Source: Pseudomonadota bacterium (lineage in GTDB: Bacteria > Pseudomonadota > Gammaproteobacteria > Burkholderiales > Burkholderiaceae). Taken from it: DNA of 15,351 nt. The DNA is taken from the NCBI GenBank assembly GCA_023441105.1, contig JAEZQX010000429.1:1-15351 (forward strand). Direction: 5' to 3'. Of this stretch, positions 6,969 to 15,100 are shown piece after piece (within the stretch, counting starts at the first letter, position 1; every line of letters starts with the position of its first letter). The position numbers and the translations under genes are program-made. The notes beneath the pieces were generated by a model. The model was not told the DNA's origin, did not search any database, and was given only the letters and a program-made list of their open reading frames with translations.

Positions 6969-9900
6969 ACCCTCGCCTCGGCCTTGCGCGCCCGCCGGAC
7001 CTCCTTGGGCTTCTCGAGGGCGACGACGACCGCCGTGCCGTCGCCGGGGGCGCTGCGCAGGACCAGGCGTCCGCCGAGCCGTCCGACGCGTTCGCGCATG
7101 CCCGCCAGCCCGAAGCCGGCGGCGCTGCGCGACGCTTCGAAGCCGTTGCCGTCGTCGCTGATGGTCAGGCTGACGTTGCGCTCCTCGAACTGCAGGATCA
7201 CCCGCAGCCGCTTCGGATTGGCGTGCTTGAGCGCATTGGCGAGTGCCTCCTGGCCGATGTGCAGCAGGTTGTCCTCCCAGTCGGCGGGCAGCTCCCAGCT
7301 GCGGCCCCGCACCTCGAGGCTGGCATCCATGCCGGTGCCGGCCGTCATGCGATGGAGCAGTCCTTCGATGGCGGAGCCGAGGCTGCCCTGCTCGAGGGCC
7401 AGCGGCCGCAGCGCATGCACCGAGCGACGCGCCTCGGCCAGGCTGTGGCGGGCCAGCTCGCTGGCGCGCTGGATGTGGGCATTGGCCTCGGCCGGCCGGT
7501 TCTGACCGTTGGCGTCCTTGGCGGCCTCGAGCTGGATCACCACGCCGGTGAACCCCTGCGCCAGGGTGTCGTGGATGTCGCGCGCCATCCGGTTGCGTTC
7601 GTCGAGCACGGCGCTGCGCCGGCCCTGTTCCTCGAGCCTGGCCAGCTGCAGCGCCAGCGTGGCCTGCAGCGCCAGCGCCCGGGCGAGCGTGAGCTCCTCG
7701 GGCACGAAGTCGCGCGGCCTGGCAAAGCGGACGGTGCAGGCGCCGAGGATCTGCGATCCGAGCATCAGCGGCACGTGCACCGCGCTGCCGCAGCCCTGGT
7801 TGCGGACCCAGTCGCGCACCGCCTCCGCCCCCGGCCCGACGTCGGCCCAGGCCTGTCCCAGCACCACGGGTTCGCACGGACCGTTGCCCGCCTTTTCCTC
7901 GGGGCAGCTCGGCAGCTGCCAGCTGTCCTGCGGCTCGTTGGCCGGATCCGCCCGCTCGAGCCGGCCGTTCTCGTAGCGCAGCCGCACGACCAGCGTGTCG
8001 GGCAGCACGCTCGGCTCCCAGAAGGTGCCGCCGACGCCGCCCAGTTGCTCGACGATGGTCCTGAGCACCTGGCCGATGAAGGAATCCAGCGTCGGCTCGC
8101 GGGTGATCGACTGCAGCGTGTTGGTGATCACGGTGGTGTGGGCCCGCGCCAGCTGTTCGGCACGCTGTAACGCCTCGTTGATCGCCTGCAGCTCCGCCGC
8201 CCTCTCGGTGGCGATGCGCTCGCGCTCGCGGCTGAGCGCGGCCTGCTGCTGCACTTCCGCCAGTCGCGTGACCTCCAGCAGCAGCGTCGCCTGCTGCACC
8301 AGGATGCGGGCGAACTCGATCTGCGCCGCGGTGGCTTCGCCGGGATTGGCGAGTCGTACGGTCACCGAGCCAATCAGCGTGCCGCCGGCGCGCATCGGGA
8401 TCGCCAGCAGGGCCGCGATGCCTTGCGCCTGGAGCTCCTCGCAGACCTTCGGATCGAGCCCGGTTTCCGGGGAAACCTCGATGATGCTCACGACGCCCTG
8501 GAAGAGGCTCTTGAAGAGCGGCTTGCTGCGGTCGATCGGCATCGGCGCGCTGGCGCAGGGATGCGTGGAGCTGGGGCCCGCGATCAGTCGGCCGCGGTCG
8601 TAGAGCAGATGCAGGCGGCCGCAGCCGCTGTCGGCATCGTGCAGCCAGAGCGTGCTGGAGGGCGCGCCGAGGTGCTGCGAGATGGCGATCAGCATGTCGC
8701 CGAGGGCGGTGTCGAGCGACGATTCCGTCGCCAGGCGATCGAGCGTATGAGTCAGCGCCTCGTTGGTGCGCACCAGCTGGGCGAGGCGTTCGTCGCTGAC
8801 CGCCGCCTGCTTGGCCCGTTCGGCGAGCGCCGCCATCTGCGCGGCGAGCGCTGCCTGTTGCCCGAAGACGCGCGCCAGCTCGATGCCGTCCTCGTCCGGC
8901 AGCTGCTCGTGCGCGAAGAACATGCCGACGAAGCCCAGGGCCTGGTCGCCGAGCTTGAGCGGCACGGCCAGCAGCGCCTGGTGGCCCATCGCGCGATGCC
9001 AGTTGAGCAGGTAGTTCGGCGCGCCGTGGTTGTCGGCGGTGGTGGTGAACCAGGCATAGTGCTCGCTGCGCATGATCGAGCGCCAGGTCTGCACCGAATT
9101 GGCCGGCGCCGGCGAGCGCCACAGCACGAAGCGCTCGTCCGCGGACAGGTCGATGACCCGGCCCTCGCTCACGCACGACGCGAGCCGCAGCATGTCGCTC
9201 GCCTCGTCGTAGAGGTAGACGCCGGTCATGCAGGCATGCATCTGCTCCGACGCCTCGCGCATGATGTGGTCCAGCAGTGCCACCGAGTCCTGCGCGTTGA
9301 CCAGGTGGGTGAGCGTGCGTTGCAGCGCCGCGTTGGCACTCTCGAGGCGGCCGGCGCGCTCGCGGGCCACCCGCTCGCGTTCTTCGATCACCGCCGACGC
9401 GCGCGCCTGGTTGCTGAGGTGCGACAGCCGCAGCACGAGCGTCGCCTGCTGTGCCAGCGCCTTGGCCAGCCGCAGCTCTTCGGTGGTGCAGCAGCGCTGG
9501 TCGGTGAATCGGACGGTGAGGGCGCCGAGGACATCGTCGCCGAAGATCAGCGGCACCAGCAGCACGCTGCGGATGCCCAGGCTTTCGGCCCACTGGCGGA
9601 AGTGCGCGCAGTGGGCAGGGTTGTCGATCGCGGCATCGGCGCTGACGATGGCCGGTTCGGCGTCGTGGCGGCGCCAGCGCTGCAGCAGTTCCGGCGGGAA
9701 CGGCTGCGGCCGCTTGCCGGGATGATGGTCTTCCAGCTCGTCGCCGCTGCGGAAGCGCTCGAGGTCGTAGTCGATGGCCACCCGGGTGTCATGCAGATCT
9801 TCGTTGGTCACCCAGAGCGCGCCGCCCGAGCCGCCGAGCCGGGCGACGATGGTGCCGAGCGCGTCGCGAACGAAGGAGTCGGCACTCGGTGCGAGCCGCA

Positions 9901-10597
9901 GCGATTCCAGCGCGGCGGTGATCAGCGCCGAGTGCTCGCGCGCCACCCGCTCGGCCTGCCGCACCGCTTCGTCGGCCTGCCGGCGCTTCAGCTCCGCCCG
10001 CCGCAAGGCGATGCCTTGCGCCAGGTCGCTGGCCGTCTGCTGCAGCAACTCCAGCTCCTGGCGGTCGAAGGCGTCGGGTTCGGCGGCGCACACGGTCAGC
10101 GCGCCGATGGGCGCGCCATCGATCAGCAGCGGCATGGCGGCGACCGAGCGGTATCCCTCGGCGAGCGCCGCGTCGCGCCAGGGCAGGAAATGCGGATCCG
10201 CCTGGATTTCCTGGGAGGCGACCGCCTGGCCGGTGCGGATGGCGGTGCCGGTGGGGCCGCGTCCGCGCGGTGCGTCGGCCCAGGTCAGCTTGAGGCTGTC
10301 GAGGTAGTTGCCGATGCCGCCGGCATGCGCCACCGGCCGCACCGACTGGTCGGGGTCCTGCTCGGCGTAGCTGACCCACACCGCACCGTAGCCGCCGACT
10401 TCGAAGACGATGCGGCAGACCTCCTGCAGCAGCTCGGCCTCGTCGCGGCTTGCGGTCACGGCGCGGTTGCAGGCGCTGAGGACGCGCAGCGCGCGATTCA
10501 GGCGCAGCAGCTCCTGCTCCGCCCAGGATTGCCTGGCGCCGGCCGGCAGCTCACGGCAGTCGCTCTCGAGCGTCGCTACGCTGTTCTGGCGGCCCAT
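6965..10597 (-). CDS. Soluble multi-GAF (five predicted) NarL-type sensor histidine kinase
   Basis: Histidine kinase of 1210 residues, about twice the size of typical NarX/DegS relatives, with no hydrophobic stretch long enough for a membrane helix, so it should sense cytoplasmic signals. I read five tandem GAF-like units: about 50-198, 230-390, 435-590, 615-780 and 825-985. Each ends in a GAxTV-type strand followed by a long Ala/Gln-rich helix. The C-terminus has a HisKA_3 H-box, DERNRMARDIHDTLAQG, with H1009 and the HDxxxQ pattern linked to phosphatase activity in this family. The HATPase_c domain follows, with N-box N1121 (QEALANALKHAN), G1 DDGNGF (D1148) and G2 GFGLAGM. GAF1 and the catalytic core are confident; the exact number and edges of the middle GAFs are inferred from repeated patterns. 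The start is ATG 10597, with AAGGAA 9 nt upstream; the GTG at 10621 has no such site. The ligand is unknown: no chromophore cysteine or haem motif is recognisable. Confidence 0.9.
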   Translation of the reverse strand: MGRQNSVATLESDCRELPAGARQSWAEQELLRLNRALRVLSACNRAVTASRDEAELLQEVCRIVFEVGGYGAVWVSYAEQDPDQSVRPVAHAGGIGNYLDSLKLTWADAPRGRGPTGTAIRTGQAVASQEIQADPHFLPWRDAALAEGYRSVAAMPLLIDGAPIGALTVCAAEPDAFDRQELELLQQTASDLAQGIALRRAELKRRQADEAVRQAERVAREHSALITAALESLRLAPSADSFVRDALGTIVARLGGSGGALWVTNEDLHDTRVAIDYDLERFRSGDELEDHHPGKRPQPFPPELLQRWRRHDAEPAIVSADAAIDNPAHCAHFRQWAESLGIRSVLLVPLIFGDDVLGALTVRFTDQRCCTTEELRLAKALAQQATLVLRLSHLSNQARASAVIEERERVARERAGRLESANAALQRTLTHLVNAQDSVALLDHIMREASEQMHACMTGVYLYDEASDMLRLASCVSEGRVIDLSADERFVLWRSPAPANSVQTWRSIMRSEHYAWFTTTADNHGAPNYLLNWHRAMGHQALLAVPLKLGDQALGFVGMFFAHEQLPDEDGIELARVFGQQAALAAQMAALAERAKQAAVSDERLAQLVRTNEALTHTLDRLATESSLDTALGDMLIAISQHLGAPSSTLWLHDADSGCGRLHLLYDRGRLIAGPSSTHPCASAPMPIDRSKPLFKSLFQGVVSIIEVSPETGLDPKVCEELQAQGIAALLAIPMRAGGTLIGSVTVRLANPGEATAAQIEFARILVQQATLLLEVTRLAEVQQQAALSRERERIATERAAELQAINEALQRAEQLARAHTTVITNTLQSITREPTLDSFIGQVLRTIVEQLGGVGGTFWEPSVLPDTLVVRLRYENGRLERADPANEPQDSWQLPSCPEEKAGNGPCEPVVLGQAWADVGPGAEAVRDWVRNQGCGSAVHVPLMLGSQILGACTVRFARPRDFVPEELTLARALALQATLALQLARLEEQGRRSAVLDERNRMARDIHDTLAQGFTGVVIQLEAAKDANGQNRPAEANAHIQRASELARHSLAEARRSVHALRPLALEQGSLGSAIEGLLHRMTAGTGMDASLEVRGRSWELPADWEDNLLHIGQEALANALKHANPKRLRVILQFEERNVSLTISDDGNGFEASRSAAGFGLAGMRERVGRLGGRLVLRSAPGDGTAVVVALEKPKEVRRARKAEARV
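7571..9433 (-). repeat. Four in-register linker helices in the kinase, one carrying the catalytic His
   Basis: After four of the GAF units the kinase has a 27-residue segment that aligns without gaps: residues 389-415, 586-612, 774-800 and 983-1009. All share an early Leu/Ala heptad pattern and a central A-[VL]-x-x-E-R core at fixed positions (E406-R407, E603-R604, E791-R792, E1000-R1001). Three continue as E-R-x-R-[VIM]-A. Residues 389-415 and 983-1009 are identical at 13 of 27 positions by my count. The catalytic H1009 is replaced by A415, N612 and A800 in the other copies. These could be signalling-helix coiled coils or duplicated remnants of the dimerisation helix. Confidence 0.6.
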
Positions 10598-10606
10598 GGT
10601 CTCGAA

Positions 10607-10612
10607 TTCCTT
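10607..10612 (-). promoter_or_regulatory. Ribosome binding site deciding the kinase start
   Basis: AAGGAA on the minus strand lies 9 nt upstream of ATG 10597. It falls inside the eight extra codons that a GTG start at 10621 would add, which favours the ATG. Confidence 0.55.
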
Positions 10613-10722
10613 GATACGCACTTTGTTTGATCCGCTCTGGTTCGGGATTCCGTCGTTGCCCGGGTGCCGGCAGCAAGCTGGCGCAGGCGCCGGTCGTACC
10701 GGCTAGTCTGGCGCATTTCGCG

Positions 10723-10735
10723 CTGCCATTGGCAG
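10723..10735. promoter_or_regulatory. Perfect 13-bp palindrome, possible regulator site
   Basis: CTGCCA-T-TGGCAG is a perfect inverted repeat about 126-138 bp upstream of the kinase start and about 220 bp upstream of adaptor 2. The compact arms suit a dimeric DNA-binding protein better than a terminator, because no T run follows on either strand. Autoregulation by the response regulator is possible but untested. Confidence 0.3.
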
Positions 10736-10771
10736 TTGGCCGATGATGGCTTGTGGCCGCGTAAAGGCAAT

Positions 10772-10787
10772 CTCCCTTTCGGGGGAG
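10772..10787. other. CTCCC/GGGAG hairpin, possible intergenic repeat element
   Basis: CTCCC-TTTCGG-GGGAG forms a 5-bp GC hairpin and runs on into a purine-rich AGGGTGG tract. It recalls the degenerate 'ctccc...gggag' intergenic repeats of GC-rich proteobacteria, but only one copy is present here, so repeat status cannot be shown. Confidence 0.25.
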
Positions 10788-10868
10788 GGTGGAATGGCAC
10801 GGTCGGCGAGGGTCGTGGCGGCTGCCGCTGGCTAGAGCAACCCTTCGACAAAGCCTGCCGGCGAATCG

Positions 10869-10902
10869 TTGACGAAAAGAGAATGATCGTTCATTCTATA
10901 TC
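10869..10902 (+). promoter_or_regulatory. Promoter of efflux operon 2 with TetR-type palindromic operator
   Basis: A TTGACG -35-like hexamer (10869-10874) is followed by the 18-bp palindrome AGAATGA-TCGT-TCATTCT (10880-10897) and the AT-rich TATATC (10897-10902) as possible -10. The -35 to TATATC spacing of 22 bp is too long for an ideal sigma-70 promoter; CATTCT at 17 bp spacing is the alternative but a poor match. The block is clearly AT-richer than its surroundings. A palindrome overlapping the core promoter of an acrAB-like operon is the usual arrangement for a TetR-family repressor. The elements are visible; the repressor is inferred. Confidence 0.55.
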
Positions 10903-10955
10903 TCGCGCTGCTGCCACCGGGCGGCAGCCGCCGCTCCGCTTCCGAAGGAAATTCG

Positions 10956-12140
10956 ATGCTTTCTCCGCTCCGCCAGTCCCGCTCCCGCCGGGCTCCTCGT
11001 CCCGCCGTCGTCCTGTCGCTGCTGGCCGCCACCTGGCTTGCCGCCTGCAGCGGCGACGCGCCGCCGGCCGCGGCGGAGCCGGCGGCAATGCCACCGCCGG
11101 AAGTGACGGTGGTGACGCTCAAGGCCGAGCCGGTGGTGCTGACGCGCGAACTGCCAGGCCGCACCACCCCCTATCAGGTCGCCGAAGTCCGTCCCCAGGT
11201 GTCGGGCCTGGTCGAGAAGCAGCTCTTCAGCGAAGGCGGACTGGTGAAGGAAGGGCAGCCGCTCTACCAGCTGGACGACGCCACCTACGAGGCCGACGTC
11301 AGGAGTGCGCAGGCGGCTGTCGCCAGGGCGCAGGCGACCCTGAAGTCGACGTCGCTCACCGCCCGGCGCTACGGCGAGCTGGTCAAGGTCAATGCCATCA
11401 GCCGCCAGGAGCATGAAAACGCCGAGGCGGCGCTGCGCCAGGCCGAAGCCGACGTCGCTGTCGCGCAAGCGGCACTCGAGCGCGCCCGGCTGGTCGACGG
11501 CTATGCCCGCATCGCCAGCCCGATCGGCGGCCGCATCGGCCGCTCCACCGTCACCCGGGGTGCATTGGTCACCGCCAACCAGCCCGACGCGCTGGCGACG
11601 GTGCAGCAGCTGGACCCGATCTACGTCGACCTGACCCAGTCGAGCAGCGAGCTGCTGCAGCTGCGCAAGGAGCTTGCCGCCGGCAGGCTGACCCGCACCA
11701 GCGACGTGCCGGTGACGATTCTCCTCGAGGACGGGACGCCTTTCGAGCATGAGGGCCGGCTCGCCTTCAGCGAAGTGACCGTCGATCCCGGTACCGGCGC
11801 ATTCGCGCTGCGGGTGGTGGTGCAGAACCCCGACCATGTGCTGCTGCCCGGCATGTACGTGCGCGCCGTGGTCGGCAACGGCGCCCGTCAGGACGCGATC
11901 CTGGTGCCGCAGCAGGCGATCGCCCGCAATGCCAAGGGCGGCACCACGGCGATGGTGGTCGGGCCCGACGACAAGGTCGAGGTGCGGCCGGTGCGCACCA
12001 GCCGGACCATCGGCGACCAGTGGCTGGTGGAGGACGGGCTGGCCGCGGGCGAGCGGGTGGTGGTCGAAGGCCTGCAGAAGATCCGGCCCGGCATGGCGGT
12101 GACCGCCACCGAGCCGGCGCAGAAAGTCGCGCAACGCTGA
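10956..12140 (+). CDS. RND efflux periplasmic adaptor lipoprotein, AcrA/MexA-like (system 2)
   Basis: Membrane-fusion protein of 394 residues, close to AcrA in length, linking pump 2 to an outer-membrane channel. An Arg-rich N-terminus and hydrophobic segment end in the lipobox LAAC with Cys31 as lipid anchor. Domains in order: PPPEVTVVTL entry; lipoyl half (VRPQVSGLVEKQLFSEGGLV); helical hairpin (about 105-178, with RRYGELVKVNAISRQEHENA at the tip); second lipoyl half (ASPIGGRIGRSTVTRGALV); then beta-barrel and membrane-proximal domains (LDPIYVDLTQSS, VQNPDHVLLPGMYVRAVV, ILVPQQAIARNAKG). The turn motif QLDDATYEADV is AcrA-like. The start is fixed by GAAGGA 6 nt upstream and by the signal peptide. 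The pump gene follows after 9 bp. It is only moderately similar to adaptor 1, so the two systems look like distinct lineages rather than a recent tandem duplication. Confidence 0.95.
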   Translation: MLSPLRQSRSRRAPRPAVVLSLLAATWLAACSGDAPPAAAEPAAMPPPEVTVVTLKAEPVVLTRELPGRTTPYQVAEVRPQVSGLVEKQLFSEGGLVKEGQPLYQLDDATYEADVRSAQAAVARAQATLKSTSLTARRYGELVKVNAISRQEHENAEAALRQAEADVAVAQAALERARLVDGYARIASPIGGRIGRSTVTRGALVTANQPDALATVQQLDPIYVDLTQSSSELLQLRKELAAGRLTRTSDVPVTILLEDGTPFEHEGRLAFSEVTVDPGTGAFALRVVVQNPDHVLLPGMYVRAVVGNGARQDAILVPQQAIARNAKGGTTAMVVGPDDKVEVRPVRTSRTIGDQWLVEDGLAAGERVVVEGLQKIRPGMAVTATEPAQKVAQR

Positions 12141-12149
12141 GGATCCACG

Positions 12150-15100
12150 ATGGCACGCTTCTTCATCGACCGGCCCATCTTCGCCTGGGTCATCGCCATC
12201 GTCGTCATGCTGGGCGGCGTGCTGGCGATCACGCAGCTGCCGGTCTCCATGTATCCGACCATCGCGCCGCCGGTGGTGCAGATCAACGCCACCTACCCGG
12301 GCGCGTCGGCCAAGGTGGTCGAGGACTCGGTGACCCAGGTCATCGAGCAGAACATGACCGGGCTGGACGGACTGATGTACATGTCGGCCACTAGCGATGC
12401 CAGCGGTCGCGCCGCCGTCCAGCTCACCTTCGAGAACCGGGTCGACCCGGACATCGCGCAGGTGCAGGTGCAGAACAAGCTGCAGCTGGCGATGCCGCTG
12501 CTGCCGCAGGAGGTCCAGCGCCAGGGCGTGCGGGTGGCCAAGTCGGCGACCGGCTTCCTGATGGTGCTCGGCTTCGTCTCCACCAGCGACCAGCTCGACC
12601 GCAACGACATCAGCGACTATGTCAACAGCAACCTGGTCGACTCGCTCAGCCGCGTGCCGGGCGTCGGCAACCTGCAGGTCTTCGGCTCGAAGTATGCGAT
12701 GCGCATCTGGCTCGATCCGAGCAAGCTCGATACCTATGCCTTGACGCCCGCGGACATCGCCGCGGCGGTCCAGGCGCAGAACCAGCAGGTGGCGGTGGGC
12801 CAGCTCGGCGGTGCCCCGGCCATCGAAGGGCAGCGGCTCAACGCCACCATCAGCGCCCAGGATCGCCTGCAGACGGCGGAGGAGTTCCGCGCGGTCATCG
12901 TGCGCAGCAATCCCGACGGCTCGGTGCTGCGGCTCGGTGACGTCGCCCGCGTCGAGCTCGGCGCGGAGACCTACGAGTTCCAGAGCTTCTACAACCGGGA
13001 TCCGGCAATCGGCATCGCCATCTCGCTCGCCACGGGCGCCAATGCGCTCGACACCTCCGCGGCCGTCAAGGCCAAGCTCGCGGAGCTGCAGCCGTTCTTC
13101 CCCGACGGCATGGAAGTGGTGGTTCCTTTCGACACCACCCCGTTCGTCAAGGTGTCGATCGAAAGCGTGGTCAAGACGCTCTTCGAGGCGATCGTGCTGG
13201 TGTTCCTGGTGATGTACCTGTTCCTGCAGAACTTCAGGGCGACGCTGATCCCGTCGATCGCCGTGCCGGTGGTGCTGCTCGGCACCTTCGGCGTGCTGGC
13301 CGCCACCGGCTTCTCGATCAACATGCTGACCATGTTCGCGATGGTGCTGGCGATCGGCCTGCTGGTAGACGATGCGATCGTGGTGGTGGAGAACGTCGAG
13401 CGCCTGATGAGCGAGGAAGGGCTGTCGCCGCTCGAGGCGACCCGCAAGTCGATGAAGCAGATCACCGGCGCCCTGGTGGGCATCGGCCTGGTCCTGTCGG
13501 CGGTGTTCGTGCCGATGGCATTCATGGAAGGCTCGACCGGCATCATCTACCGGCAGTTCTCGGTGACCATCGTCGCCGCCATGACGCTGTCGGTGCTGGT
13601 CGCCATCGTGCTGACGCCGGCGCTGTGCGCGACCATCCTCAAGCCGGCCGCGCATGGTTCCAGGAAGGGCTTCTTCGGCTGGTTCAACCGCACCTTCGAG
13701 CGCGGCAGCTCGCGGTACCAGGCGGGGGTGCGCGGGATCCTCACGCGCCGCAAGCGCTTCATGGTGGTCTTCGTGCTGCTGGTCGGGCTGATGGGGCTGA
13801 TGTTCATGCGGCTGCCGACCTCGTTCCTGCCGCCGGAAGACCAAGGCGTGCTGATGAGCCTGGTGCAGGCACCGGTCGGTTCCACCCAGGAGCGGACCTT
13901 GGCCTCGGTGCGCCAGCTCGAGGACCACTTCCTGGAGACCGAGAAGGAGGCGGTCGAGTCGGTGTTCAGCGTGCAGGGCTTCAGCTTCGCCGGCATCGGC
14001 CAGAACAGCGCCATGGCGTTCGTCAAGTTGAAGGACTGGTCGGAGCGCACTCGCGACGACTTGTCGGCGGGCGCGGTCGCCCAGCGGGCGATGGGCGGCC
14101 TGGCGCAGATCAAGGATGCGCTCGCGTTCGCCTTCCCGCCGCCGGCCATGCCGGAGCTCGGCACCTCGGCCGGCTTCGTGTTCTACCTCAAGGACAACGC
14201 CGGCCTCGGCCACGAGGCCCTGGTCCAGGCGCGCGACCGGTTCCTGGGCGCGGCGGCGCAAAGCCCGCTGTTGGTCAACGTGAGGCCGAACGGGCAGGAC
14301 GATACGCCGCAGTTCGCGATCGACATCGACAAGGCCAAGGCAGGCGCGCTGGGTGTCTCGATCGCCGACATCAACGCCACCCTCGCGGCGGCCTGGGGCG
14401 GCCAGTACATCGACGACTTCGTCGATCGCGGCCGTGTCAAGCGCGTCTACCTGCAGGCCGATGCCCGCTTCCGCATGGTGCCGGAGGATTTCCTGCGTTG
14501 GTCGGTACGCAACCGCGAGGGCCAGATGGTGCCGTTCTCTTCCTTCGGCAGCTCGCACTGGGACTACGGCTCGCCCCGTCTCGAGCGCTACAACGGCGTT
14601 CCGGCGCTGGAGATCAACGGCGAGGGCGCGCCGGGGGTGAGCTCGGGCGATGCGATGGCGGAAGTCGAGCGGCTGGTGGCGCAGCTTCCGGCCGGCATCG
14701 GCCTCGACTGGACGGGCCTCTCCTACCAGGAGCGGCAGGCCGGGGCGCAGACGCCCTTGCTGTATTCGCTGTCGCTGCTGATCGTGTTCCTGTGCCTTGC
14801 CGCGTTGTACGAAAGCTGGATCATCCCGACGTCGGTGATGCTGGTCGCGCCCCTGGGCATCCTCGGCACCGTCCTTGGCGCCTGGCTGACCGGCATGGAA
14901 CGCGACGTCTACTTCCAGGTCGCGATGCTGACCACGGTGGGCCTCACCAGCAAGAACGCAATCCTGATCGTCGAGTTCGCCAAGGAGAACCTGGAGCGCG
15001 GCATGGGCCTGGTGGAGGCGACCATGGGCGCGGTGCGCGACCGCCTGCGTCCGATCCTGATGACGTCGCTGGCCTTCGGCCTCGGCGTGCTGCCGCTGGC

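Larger units (their letters stand above)
10598..10955. promoter_or_regulatory. Divergent intergenic region between kinase and efflux operon 2
   Basis: This 358-bp stretch has no credible gene and must hold the divergent promoters of the kinase-regulator pair and of adaptor 2. It contains, in order: GCCGGT-CGT-ACCGGC (10689-10703); the perfect palindrome CTGCCA-T-TGGCAG (10723-10735); a CTCCC-N6-GGGAG hairpin (10772-10787); the AT-richer promoter/operator of efflux operon 2 (10869-10902); a GGCGG-CAG-CCGCC hairpin in the probable leader (10920-10932); and the GAAGGA ribosome site (10944-10949). I found no convincing sigma-70 promoter pointing towards the kinase. Confidence 0.6.

Noticed and set aside
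4758..7505. Plus-strand open frame of about 915 codons across adaptor 1, the regulator and part of the kinase
   Set aside because: It crosses three well-supported minus-strand genes and an intergenic gap, and has the biased composition of a shadow frame.
7860..7905. Cysteines C898, C908 and C936 in GAF5 as a metal or haem site
   Set aside because: The spacing matches no motif I know and other GAFs lack it; too weak to claim a cofactor.
6969..9593. Upstream in-frame extension of the response regulator, open for about 875 codons
   Set aside because: The extension overlaps the kinase in another frame and reads as Arg/Ala/Gly-rich noise; the ATGA overlap start at 6968 fits a receiver protein.
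10598..10621. GTG start for the kinase eight codons upstream
   Set aside because: No ribosome site precedes it, whereas the AAGGAA within these codons serves the ATG at 10597.
8423..10630. Plus-strand open frame of 735 codons antisense to the kinase
   Set aside because: No domain pattern; the opposite strand shows repeated GAF structure and is the real gene.
10920..10932. GGCGG-CAG-CCGCC hairpin in the adaptor 2 leader as a riboswitch or attenuator
   Set aside because: A 5-bp GC hairpin is common by chance here, and no larger folded structure or leader peptide is apparent.
10896..14558. Minus-strand open frame of about 1220 codons antisense to adaptor 2 and pump 2
   Set aside because: Composition is His/Asp/Arg-rich and repetitive, and it runs antisense to two conserved efflux genes.
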